Positions 34,864 to 42,340 of a stretch of 50,124 nucleotides of DNA are shown here, one piece after another. Position numbers and translations under genes: made by a program. Within the stretch, counting starts at the first letter, position 1. Each line of letters begins with the position of its first letter. This DNA comes from JAFGIG01 sp964397545 (GTDB taxonomy: Bacteria > SDB-A). The notes under the pieces were generated by a model that was not told where the DNA came from, ran no database searches, and saw only the letters and a list, made by a program, of their open reading frames with translations. Where the stretch lies: contig CAYNIW010000019.1 of NCBI GenBank assembly GCA_964397545.1, forward strand, positions 1-50,124, read 5' to 3'.

Positions 34864-36501
34864 CTAAAAAATCTGGACTGTTTTTGTCTCTTTCTGCGTG
34901 TCCGTGACTAAATTGACGAAGTAAGTCCCTGCGACTACTGTCTCGCCTTCCAAGTTTTTCATATTCCATTCGAGGTTATGTTCGCCGGCGGCAAAATTCT
35001 GATCGGCCACCGTATAGACACTTCTTCCCAATACATCGAACACTTCTACCCTGACATTCTGGTCTGAAAGGGTTGAGAAATATATTCTGACCCTGTTTCC
35101 GTCTCTGAAGATATTTATATTGTTATAGAGAGGATTTCCGTTTGGAATTTCATCTATCCAGTTGTAATGATCCCACCTGTCGAACCAAATATTGTTGACA
35201 TTGTATTCCCTGTATATAAGAAATCTGCCGTTGTGAACCATCGATGCATTAATTTGAGCAGGCATTGTTGTTGTAAGCGAGTAATCATTCGCAACAATCC
35301 TCCCGTCCCAGGTGTAAAAATCAGTTGTTATCAAAGCAGCCACAAGGGAATCGAACGAACCGCTTTCGACAAAACAGCAAGCGGCAGGCCTGTCTACAAC
35401 CATGTCCCAACCGAGTCTCATGTTTGGATTGTTTGAATAGACATCACCGGATATCGTCCAGATTCCTGGTGTCTGCCAGTTTTGTCCACCATCTGAACTG
35501 TAGTTGTAATAAACTCTCGGATCTGTTCCCTGAGTATACATACCATAGACGTAATTGGTTGGATACGTATGGTATTTCTGCGAAGCTAACTGTGGCGCGG
35601 ACCTCACAGTGTCGTTTGCCGAAGATACATTGTCAAAGCCAGATTGGTTGCCCCACATTCTGAATCTGCTTGAAGACTGATCGTAAATTGTTCCGACATA
35701 AAAAACATTAGAATCATTGCAGGCGACGGTCACTTCCTTTGGGCCCATTGAGGAAGTATGCGGTCCATACATGTCCCATGTAACTCCTGTGTCCGCAGAA
35801 GAAGCAGTCAACCAAGAAGTTTCTCCTGGTGTGCTGTAAAGTCTTATTAGGGAAATCACAATGAAGGGATTTGAATCAGGTTCGACATCCATTGCGACCT
35901 GAAACACGCTGTCGTAAGCCGGGTCGAAAAACTGCAGCCATCTTTCACCGAATCCGGGTTGAACAGCTCCGAAAAAAAGCCTGTACCCGGAAGAGGGGAC
36001 TGAGTCAGCCCATATCAAATATATATTCGGGTTGTCGGTAACGTATGGTTCCAGCTTCATATCGAAATCAAGCAATTGGCCGTTGGCGCCCGGGTTCATG
36101 TGATAAAATACGTTCCATGTATATCCGTTGTCGGTTGATCTGTAGATGAAAAGAGTGTCCGTTCCTGATGCATGGCAGGACTGAACTCCGGCATAAATGT
36201 AGCCGTTGGCGTCGTAATCGAGTGCGAGACCGTATCTGTAAGGAATCGCGCACTGGTCCGTGACAAGCAGGTCCGGTCCCCACAACGGAGCGTATCTTGA
36301 AGGTTCTGTGCTGATCTTCACATCTTCGTGAATGACTACCTGATGAGGAGTTGTCTCGGGGAGAATACCTTCCTCCGGGTCTATTCCTTCACCGGTGTGT
36401 ATTGTCACCGCTTCCGTGAAGATTGTCCCGGAAGGCCCATACCCGCTTGCGAAAATCGAAATACAGGACAGTAAGCCTATTAGAACGAGCATTTTCTTCA
36501 T
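34864..36501 (-). CDS. Exported protein with BNR/sialidase-like repeats and sorting tail (paralog A)
   Basis: A 545-residue secreted protein. Signal peptide KKMLVLIGLLSCISIFASG, then LWGPDLLVTDQ and repeated phrases such as FIYRSTDNGYTWNVF, ASSADTGVTWDMY and YYNYSSDGGQNWQTPG. These are Asp-box (SxDxGxxW) repeats, as in sialidase/BNR propellers; I see no sialidase catalytic Arg triad, so an enzyme is not claimed. The tail VRVEVFDVLGRSVYTV, LEWNMKNLEGETVVAGTYF is the same as in the gene at 37332. ATG 36501 is used as start by comparison with that paralog (the TTG just before it at 36504 would be redundant). GGAGG precedes it. Confidence 0.82.
   Translation of the reverse strand: MKKMLVLIGLLSCISIFASGYGPSGTIFTEAVTIHTGEGIDPEEGILPETTPHQVVIHEDVKISTEPSRYAPLWGPDLLVTDQCAIPYRYGLALDYDANGYIYAGVQSCHASGTDTLFIYRSTDNGYTWNVFYHMNPGANGQLLDFDMKLEPYVTDNPNIYLIWADSVPSSGYRLFFGAVQPGFGERWLQFFDPAYDSVFQVAMDVEPDSNPFIVISLIRLYSTPGETSWLTASSADTGVTWDMYGPHTSSMGPKEVTVACNDSNVFYVGTIYDQSSSRFRMWGNQSGFDNVSSANDTVRSAPQLASQKYHTYPTNYVYGMYTQGTDPRVYYNYSSDGGQNWQTPGIWTISGDVYSNNPNMRLGWDMVVDRPAACCFVESGSFDSLVAALITTDFYTWDGRIVANDYSLTTTMPAQINASMVHNGRFLIYREYNVNNIWFDRWDHYNWIDEIPNGNPLYNNINIFRDGNRVRIYFSTLSDQNVRVEVFDVLGRSVYTVADQNFAAGEHNLEWNMKNLEGETVVAGTYFVNLVTDTQKETKTVQIF
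34865..34986. repeat. 122-bp segment identical to 37333-37454
   Basis: The last 40 codons and stop of the two paralogous exported protein genes are identical base for base over 122 nt, ending at a G/T difference (34987 versus 37455). The bodies of the two genes differ much more. Confidence 0.9.
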
Positions 36502-36634
36502 CAATCCTCCTTTGTTAACGGGTTTTTCTTTGTTCTTTTTATCAAGTATATACTACCATGACTGTATTAAATTTATTGATAGAAAATTTTTTAATCTATC
36601 AAAAACTAATAATTCATGATATTTAATAATAAAA

Positions 36635-37258
36635 ATGGGATTCAAAAATAATTTATTAAAAAAATTTAACCTTTTTTCCTTTGTATTATTATTTTTGTCC
36701 GGTTGCATGACCTTTTCAACTCTCCAGTCCCCCAAAACACTTGAAAGAGGCGATTATTCCGTAGGAATTGCAGGGAGCAAGTTCGCCTTTTCTGATTCCG
36801 GAGGACAAAAACTGGGATCAGGCAGTTTTGACGTTTTTGCCAGAGCGGGGATGATGCACAACATGGATGCGGGTTTCAAGGCGACTATTTACGAGGGCGG
36901 ATCTTTCAATTTATTCGCTGACGCAAAATACAGGTTTCTGGAAAGACCCTTTATGATATCCGGTGATGTTGGAACATTGATAAGTTTCAGGACGAACGGG
37001 TTGTATTTAATGGCTCTCGCCGGGAACGACAACATATACACAGGTTTGAAAGCTGTGTTTATCCATGAACAGCCCAATTCTACTCAACCAATATTGAATG
37101 AGGAAAATGATGCTTATATTCCGAAAAATTCATTTGGTGTAGTTTTCGGAGGAGGAATAGGTTCTTCTGTAAAAATTATCCCGGAGCTGAACGTCTATTT
37201 CAGCAAAGGGTATGAACCCATGTATCTTTTTTCATGCGGGATAAAATTGGATATTTAA
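36635..37258 (+). CDS. Putative lipoprotein, small outer-membrane barrel-like
   Basis: A 207-residue protein with a basic N-terminus, a hydrophobic stretch and a lipobox FLSGC, so lipidation at Cys24 is predicted. The mature part alternates polar and hydrophobic residues in many short strands (YSVGIAGSKFAFS, FDVFARAGMMHNMDAGFKATI, FNLFADAKYRFL, GVVFGGGIGSSVKII, YLFSCGIKLDI), like a small beta-barrel. No family recognised. It lies on the plus strand between two paralogous minus-strand genes, so either it was inserted between them or they were duplicated around it. A strong hairpin terminator follows. Confidence 0.7.
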   Translation: MGFKNNLLKKFNLFSFVLLFLSGCMTFSTLQSPKTLERGDYSVGIAGSKFAFSDSGGQKLGSGSFDVFARAGMMHNMDAGFKATIYEGGSFNLFADAKYRFLERPFMISGDVGTLISFRTNGLYLMALAGNDNIYTGLKAVFIHEQPNSTQPILNEENDAYIPKNSFGVVFGGGIGSSVKIIPELNVYFSKGYEPMYLFSCGIKLDI

Positions 37259-37283
37259 TCTGATGTTACTGAAACCATTATCA

Positions 37284-37313
37284 CAGCGGAGGGAATGCTC
37301 CCTCCGCTGTTTT
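37284..37313 (+). terminator. Rho-independent terminator, possibly serving both strands
   Basis: A perfect 11-bp stem CAGCGGAGGGA (37284-37294) and TCCCTCCGCTG (37299-37309) with a four-base loop, followed by TTTT on the plus strand. It lies between the convergent ends of the lipoprotein gene (37258) and the minus-strand gene (37332). On the minus strand no T-run follows. Confidence 0.8.
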
Positions 37314-37331
37314 ACTTCCGAAATCCCCGAA

Positions 37332-38984
37332 TTAAAAAATCTGGACTGTTTTTGTCTCTTTCTGCGTGTCCGTGACTAAATTGACGAAGTAAGTCCCTGC
37401 GACTACTGTCTCGCCTTCCAAGTTTTTCATATTCCATTCGAGGTTATGTTCGCCTGCGGCAAAAATCTGATCGGCCACCGTGCTGACGGTTCTTCCGAGT
37501 ATGTCAAAAACTTCTATCCGGAATTTTTGATCCATCGGTGTCGAGAAATTGATCCTGAAGCAATCACCGCTTCTGAATAAGTTTAATCCGTATGACTGAG
37601 GCGCATTGTTGGGAGTTTCTTCGACATGGCTTGTGTAATCCCACCTGTCGAACCAGATATCATTCTCGCCGTATTCCCTGTAGATAATTATTCTTCCTTG
37701 TATCGGTGGTGTCGTTCCGTATGTTATCAATGAAGTCATATTCCCCGTCAGGTTGTAATCATTTACAGCCGCTCTTAGATACCATGTCTGGAAGTTACTT
37801 TCCATCATAGCGCATACGAGCGTGTCGAAGGATCCTCCGTCAACATTACAGCAAGCTACAGGTCTGTCTGATGTCATATCCCATCCGATTCTCATGTTGG
37901 GATATCTTGAATACACATCTCCTGAAATAGACCATATCTCGGGTGTCTGCCAAGTCGCTCCTCCGTCTGAACTTAAGTTGTAGTAAACTCTCGGATCTGT
38001 TCCTTGTGTGAAGAGTCCGTATACGTAATTTGACGGGGATGAATGATATTTTTGTGTTGCCAACTGAGGAGTGAACCTAACGGTGTCATTTGCCGAAGAT
38101 ACGTTGTCAAAATCCCAGGTTCCAAGGGTGTGTCTTACCATCCTGAATCTGTTGCTAGACTGTGTGTATATTGTTCCGGCGTAATAGACCGCAGAATCAT
38201 TGCAGGAAACTGTAACTTCATTTGGACCTGTCGTTGTAACGTGTGAGAATGAAGCCCATGTCAATCCAGTGTCGGCTGAAAAACATGTATACCATTCCGT
38301 CTCACCTGCTGTGCTGGCATATCGTATGTAAGAAAATACAATAAAAGGGTTTGAATCCGGTTCAACATCGAGGGCAACTTGGAATGTGCTGTCATATTCA
38401 GGATCTGTGAACCCAAACCATCTCTCTGTCCCGCTTGCCCTAACAGCTCCGAAGTAAAGCCTGAATCCTTCGGCATCCTGTGAATCTGCCCAAATAATGT
38501 AAATCTCAGGATCGGATGTTGTGTAGGGCTCGAGTTTCATGTCGAAGTCGAGAAGCTTTCCGCCAGAACCGACCCAAGACGAAAAAATACTTACCCATGT
38601 ATAACCGTTGTCCATCGACCGAAAAATAAAAAGGCTGTCTGTCCCTCCGGTGTGGCAGGACTGAACTCCGGCATAAATGTAGCCGTTGGCGTCGTAATCG
38701 AGGGCGATGCCGTAACGGGGGGAAATTACGCACTGGTCCGTGACCAAAATGTCGGGGCCCCAAAGCGGAGCGTATCTCGATGGTTCGGATCCGGAAGTTA
38801 TTTCATCGGATTGAGTCTGGACTGGAATAGGATTAGTCTCTGGGAGCAATCCTTCTTCAGGATCCATGCCTTCGCTGGAGCTAATAGTAACAGCTTCTGT
38901 GAAGATGGTTCCGGAAGGTCCATACCCGCTTGCGAAAATAGAGACGCAGGCGAGCATTCCGATTAGAACGAGCATTTTCTTCAT
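37332..38984 (-). CDS. Exported protein with BNR/sialidase-like repeats and sorting tail (paralog B)
   Basis: A 550-residue paralog of the 34864 protein, with the same signal peptide pattern, the same first section (YGPSGTIFTEAVTI, then PLWGPDILVTDQ) and Asp-box repeats such as FIFRSMDNGYTWVSI and SSDGGATWQTPE. The C-terminal tail (FRIEVFDILGRTVSTV, then the segment that is identical in DNA to paralog A) is a FlgD-like/Por-type sorting domain. The middle sections differ at many positions, pointing to an old duplication with a recently homogenised tail. GGAGG with good spacing precedes the ATG. Function and ligand unknown. Confidence 0.82.
   Translation of the reverse strand: MKKMLVLIGMLACVSIFASGYGPSGTIFTEAVTISSSEGMDPEEGLLPETNPIPVQTQSDEITSGSEPSRYAPLWGPDILVTDQCVISPRYGIALDYDANGYIYAGVQSCHTGGTDSLFIFRSMDNGYTWVSIFSSWVGSGGKLLDFDMKLEPYTTSDPEIYIIWADSQDAEGFRLYFGAVRASGTERWFGFTDPEYDSTFQVALDVEPDSNPFIVFSYIRYASTAGETEWYTCFSADTGLTWASFSHVTTTGPNEVTVSCNDSAVYYAGTIYTQSSNRFRMVRHTLGTWDFDNVSSANDTVRFTPQLATQKYHSSPSNYVYGLFTQGTDPRVYYNLSSDGGATWQTPEIWSISGDVYSRYPNMRIGWDMTSDRPVACCNVDGGSFDTLVCAMMESNFQTWYLRAAVNDYNLTGNMTSLITYGTTPPIQGRIIIYREYGENDIWFDRWDYTSHVEETPNNAPQSYGLNLFRSGDCFRINFSTPMDQKFRIEVFDILGRTVSTVADQIFAAGEHNLEWNMKNLEGETVVAGTYFVNLVTDTQKETKTVQIF
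37333..37454. repeat. 122-bp segment identical to 34865-34986
   Basis: Second copy of the shared tail-encoding segment described at 34865. Both copies lie in the same orientation, about 2.3 kb apart, so recombination between them would delete the paralog B tail region, the lipoprotein gene and most of paralog A. Confidence 0.9.
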
Positions 38985-39257
38985 TTGTCCTCCTTTGTTG
39001 ATAACTAAATATAAACCTTAAACGTTAAAAATACATTAAATTTAAATTAAATTAATCCCAATTAAATACTAATCGCATCTTTTTTCCTGGCATGCTCCAC
39101 TTGAGAGCAAAATACAAGTAAAATATCAGTTAAATTGTTTCCGGGTTTAGGCCAATATGTGCTGTTTAAATTGTGAAGTAGTCACGCTGGTATTTACCAG
39201 ATAAAATTATCTTGATAATTCTTTGAGGGAGATTAAACTTTTTATAAAGGATATATC
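38985..39257. other. Intergenic region between divergent genes
   Basis: A 273-base, very AT-rich gap (much AAATTTAAATTAAATTAAT around 39040). It should hold the promoter of paralog B on the minus strand and that of the membrane-protein gene on the plus strand; candidate AT-rich -10 boxes are too many to choose. No ORF or RNA gene seen. Confidence 0.35.
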
Positions 39258-39674
39258 ATGATTTGTCATTTACAAGGCAAAGATTTTATGCGAATCCTTT
39301 TAGGTTCGGTTCTCGCGATAATAATAGCGTTTCTCAGTTCGGTCTGCGGTGTGACAGGATATGCGACATACAAGGGCTTTCAGGCCAGAGGAGCTCCGGA
39401 TCAGGCTGTCATAAATGAGTTTGCTGAAAAATCCGTCGAATGGATAACTGCAGTGTTCATGGGAGTCGGCACTTTTTTGGGCGGTCTGATAGCGACGATA
39501 AAAGCGAAATCCAATATTTTTTTATTATGTATTCTGATTGGTTTAGTTGTCGCTATTACAGGTTTTATATTTGGCTTAATCGGCGGTTTGAATTTATGGA
39601 CATTTGTAGGTGCGGCGGCGGCTATGACCGGCGGTTTACTGGTTGGTGCTGTAAAAAAAACTAAATTGCCATGA
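39258..39674 (+). CDS. Small membrane protein of unknown function
   Basis: A 138-residue protein with three hydrophobic segments (about 14-32, 67-82, 88-125) rich in Gly and Ala: ILLGSVLAIIIAFLSSVCGVTGY, AVFMGVGTFLGGLIATI, and FLLCILIGLVVAITGFIFGLIGG followed by TFVGAAAAMTGGLLVGAV. No family recognised. AAGGA lies about seven bases before the ATG; an internal ATG at 39288 is an alternative. It precedes a lipoprotein gene by about 90 bases on the same strand. Confidence 0.62.
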   Translation: MICHLQGKDFMRILLGSVLAIIIAFLSSVCGVTGYATYKGFQARGAPDQAVINEFAEKSVEWITAVFMGVGTFLGGLIATIKAKSNIFLLCILIGLVVAITGFIFGLIGGLNLWTFVGAAAAMTGGLLVGAVKKTKLP

Positions 39675-39767
39675 TTCTTATTAACTATAAAAATATATTA
39701 TAAACACAATGCAGTATCAAAAAAATTCTTGGGTATTTTTTTAAATTTTAAATATACGGAGGTTAAA

Positions 39768-40235
39768 ATGAGAAACTTTTACAAAAATGCAGAACTGTTG
39801 AAAATTGTTTTACTTTTTACGGCAGTGACAATGCTTTCTTTGTGTTGTTCAAAAAATGATACAGACCAGGAAATTCGGGAGCAAACCGAAACTAATGCGG
39901 TCGTTGAAATTACAGAACAGGTAATCGAGAAAAGCGGATCAATCGAAGAAGGAGACCAGACAGATCCCAACCACATGAACTTTCCCTATGATGCCTACAC
40001 TTTTGAAGCCGCGACGGGAGACAAAGTGAGGGTCGAAGTTACAACCGAAACTTTTACGGCTCTTCTTAAACTCGTCGAGGTCTCCACGGGAGCCGTCCTC
40101 GCCGAATGGGACAGCGAGTATCCCATGGGCGATGCGCTTATATACGTCATCGCCTCCAAGGGCGAATATGAGGCGAGGGTCTATTCGACAAATTCCGGGA
40201 CGGGTGAGTATTCAGTAAAGATTGTCGTGGAATAG
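39768..40235 (+). CDS. Lipoprotein with PPC-like domain
   Basis: A 155-residue protein, lipobox LSLCC, thus probably anchored in a membrane by a lipidated Cys. The mature part (about 65-155) has the beta-sandwich pattern of a bacterial pre-peptidase C-terminal domain: YDAYTFEAATGDKVRVEVTT, a strand LLKLVEVSTGAVLAEWDSE, and YVIASKGEYEARVYSTNSG with a typical GEYSVKI end. Such domains usually accompany secreted peptidases; here it stands alone. The start is ATG 39768 behind GGAGG; ATG 39729 would place the ribosome site inside the gene. Confidence 0.75.
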   Translation: MRNFYKNAELLKIVLLFTAVTMLSLCCSKNDTDQEIREQTETNAVVEITEQVIEKSGSIEEGDQTDPNHMNFPYDAYTFEAATGDKVRVEVTTETFTALLKLVEVSTGAVLAEWDSEYPMGDALIYVIASKGEYEARVYSTNSGTGEYSVKIVVE

Positions 40236-40259
40236 GTCAAAGTCAGCGAGAGTCTGTTC

Positions 40260-41600
40260 TCAACTATTCATTAAGTCTGTCAAGCCATCGAATTCATGTT
40301 CTAAGTTTTTGATATTCTCGTCCAACAGGGCAATTTCATTTTTGAGGCTCTGAAGTCTTTCTATAAAACCCTCTGAGCCGGAGGATTCCGGTTGAAGAGA
40401 TTTGAAAAGGTATTTTTGAAATTCTTCGATTTCAGAGAATATTTTTGAATATCCTGTTTCTTCAATTCTATTATTGATAATGTCTGTGATTTTTTCAACA
40501 ATATCCGGAGTGAGTTCGTTCCTCGATCTTTTTTCGGTGAAATAAGACGCATCGACGAGCAAAATTCCTTTTATCGGCTTTTTATTGCTGAAACCAAACA
40601 CAAATGACTGCCGGTAATTTCCAAGAAAATAAAGGTTCGGCAGTCTTACGGCGAATTCAAAAGGTCTCTTTGAAATCGAACTTAGAAATTCTTTTTTCAG
40701 GTATTCATCGGTCAGTGTTTGGGCGTCAATGTACAGGTACACCGTTTCTTTATCAGCGAATGCTGAATCAATTTCAGCAAGAAGATATTCTTTATATAAT
40801 TCATCGGCTCTCTGATAGTTCCTGGATTCTCTTTCAGTTCTGAAAAAGACTCTTCTCATTGATACGTATGATTTTGGAAAATGAATTACGGTGGATTTAT
40901 CTGCGAAAGCAGATTTTTCATCAGGTCCGAGAATTTTGATGTTTTCCGTTTTTGAAAATATTTTCAAAATTGTCTGTATCAGACAGGAATGGATTGATTG
41001 AGTTCTGATAAATATTTTACACTTAATACTCCTCTGATAATCAAAATAAACACCGTTTTCTATGCCTGAAAAAACAATATTTTTACATCCGTTTTTTTCA
41101 GCCATAGTAAACATCAGCTCTTTGGCATTGGCTTGAGCTCTCTGTTCAGGGCTGGAAAATATGCTTCCGTGCTGGAAAAATTTGAAAAGGGTATTGAAAA
41201 AACTGCAGTTTTCATCTGTTAAAGATTTATTCTTGTCTGACAGTTCCAGAGCCAGTATTTTTATTTTTCTGTTTTTCTCTTCTTCATTTAAATTGCTTTC
41301 AAAAAAGCTTTGATTTGTAATGTCCTGAAATTCAATGGAATTATTTTTATAAAAATCTTGAAACAAAGATATCAGGTTTTCATAAGCGTTTTCTTCTGTG
41401 CAAAGGCTCGAAATATAATGTTCTTTGTTTATTGCAAAAGGGTTTGAAGAGTCCGTTGATTCCTCGCAAAACTTCAAAAGAACAGCCCCGAAAAATAAGG
41501 AGAAACTATTCCAAGACTGCAGACCATCGCAGAAATTCTGGTAAATCCGCATGTATTCTCTTGCTTTATTGGAAAATATCCTGTCAGACCTTAACAGCAT
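40260..41600 (-). CDS. HsdM-like protein lacking recognisable methyltransferase motifs
   Basis: A 446-residue protein. The layout follows type I modification subunits: an N-terminal helical region (SLFFGAVLLKFCEEST), then a Rossmann-like section starting with NIVFSGIENG, then FEFAVRLPNLYFLGNYRQSFVFGFSNKKPIKGILLVDASYF, which matches the LPxxxF and ILFIDAS strands of HsdM. However, the SAM-binding FxGxG motif and the catalytic NPPF/Y motif are not found; the latter position seems to read HFPKSY. The C-terminus is a coiled coil (about 405-440). It overlaps the HsdS-like gene upstream by 17 bases. I infer a non-catalytic structural partner of HsdS; no HsdR is in the window. Confidence 0.6.
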   Translation of the reverse strand: MLLRSDRIFSNKAREYMRIYQNFCDGLQSWNSFSLFFGAVLLKFCEESTDSSNPFAINKEHYISSLCTEENAYENLISLFQDFYKNNSIEFQDITNQSFFESNLNEEEKNRKIKILALELSDKNKSLTDENCSFFNTLFKFFQHGSIFSSPEQRAQANAKELMFTMAEKNGCKNIVFSGIENGVYFDYQRSIKCKIFIRTQSIHSCLIQTILKIFSKTENIKILGPDEKSAFADKSTVIHFPKSYVSMRRVFFRTERESRNYQRADELYKEYLLAEIDSAFADKETVYLYIDAQTLTDEYLKKEFLSSISKRPFEFAVRLPNLYFLGNYRQSFVFGFSNKKPIKGILLVDASYFTEKRSRNELTPDIVEKITDIINNRIEETGYSKIFSEIEEFQKYLFKSLQPESSGSEGFIERLQSLKNEIALLDENIKNLEHEFDGLTDLMNS

Positions 41601-42186
41601 TTGATATTCCCAGTAAATTGTTAAGCGTCAAGTCCAGTAATTCCTTTTTATGTTTGATTATTTTTTCGTGGTTTTCCATCTGTTTTGTCAGATTTTCCTG
41701 AATCTGCACTGCTTTTTTCTGTATTCTAATGACAGGGACAACAATTTCAAGAGATTCAAGTGTGTTTTTGTTTATGATGTGAGTATTTGCTTTATTGGAG
41801 AAAAAATGAGCCTGTGATACCGGAAGGTTTATGAAAAGGGCTATATAAGGAGGATGTGTCCCTGAATTATCACTCTGCTGTTTTATTCTCAGAACAAAAA
41901 AATGATGTGTTGCAACAGCTTGAAAATCCCCATTAAAAACAACTGCTATATGATTGGTGGATTTTGCTTTAAAAAGGATGTCGCCCTTTTCTAAAAAATG
42001 CTTTTCTAAATATCTTGAACTTTTGATTTTGACAAGATTGGTTTTTGCCAGATCAAGAGAAGGATCCGCATCTGAGAGCTGAATTACATACACGTTTCCA
42101 TTAATATCACTTTCAATTTTTTTTCTGGGAAGAAATCCGGTTTTTATATCGCAGAGTTCAGACAGACGATAAGTTTTAATGCTCAT
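41584..42186 (-). CDS. Single-TRD type I specificity (HsdS-like) subunit
   Basis: A 200-residue protein with one target recognition domain and one coiled coil, half the size of standard HsdS. It begins with the characteristic YRLSELCDIKTGFLPRK, has FLEKGDILFKAKSTNHIAVVF, THHFFVLRIK, and INKNTLESLEIVVPVIRIQKKAVQIQENLTK, and ends with the helix dimerisation segment. Half-size HsdS subunits work as dimers. The start at ATG 42186 is preferred because the conserved core begins three residues later; upstream in-frame ATGs at 42201 and 42249 would add hydrophobic residues. Gene order S then M is the reverse of normal type I loci. It diverges from the MoxR operon. Confidence 0.85.
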   Translation of the reverse strand: MSIKTYRLSELCDIKTGFLPRKKIESDINGNVYVIQLSDADPSLDLAKTNLVKIKSSRYLEKHFLEKGDILFKAKSTNHIAVVFNGDFQAVATHHFFVLRIKQQSDNSGTHPPYIALFINLPVSQAHFFSNKANTHIINKNTLESLEIVVPVIRIQKKAVQIQENLTKQMENHEKIIKHKKELLDLTLNNLLGISNAVKV

Positions 42187-42263
42187 GACATATGATAGCA
42201 TAAAAGAGAAAAAATTCAAAGCAATAAAGGCGGAAATATTTACAAGCAACTAATAAATAATGC

Positions 42264-42292
42264 TTGACAAAAAGATAAAAGATGTATATATA
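42264..42292 (+). promoter_or_regulatory. Near-consensus promoter of the MoxR operon
   Basis: TTGACA at 42264-42269, a 17-nt spacer and TATATA at 42287-42292. It lies in the 154-bp region between the divergent HsdS-like and MoxR genes and is one of the best promoter matches in the window. Confidence 0.7.
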
Positions 42293-42297
42293 TGTAA

Positions 42298-42327
42298 TAA
42301 ATATTAGCAAGTATCTAATAATATTTA
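42298..42327. promoter_or_regulatory. Dyad operator candidate downstream of the MoxR promoter
   Basis: Perfect 9-base inverted repeat TAAATATTA (42298-42306) and TAATATTTA (42319-42327) separated by 12 bases, so the half-site centres are 21 bases apart, two helical turns. It begins at about the predicted transcription start and ends just before the GGAGG of the MoxR gene. Confidence 0.5.
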
Positions 42328-42340
42328 ATTGGAGGTTAAA

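Noticed and set aside
34864..36501. Active sialidase
   Set aside because: Asp-box motifs are present, but the Arg triad and Tyr/Glu pair of sialidases could not be found, so only a propeller-like fold is claimed.
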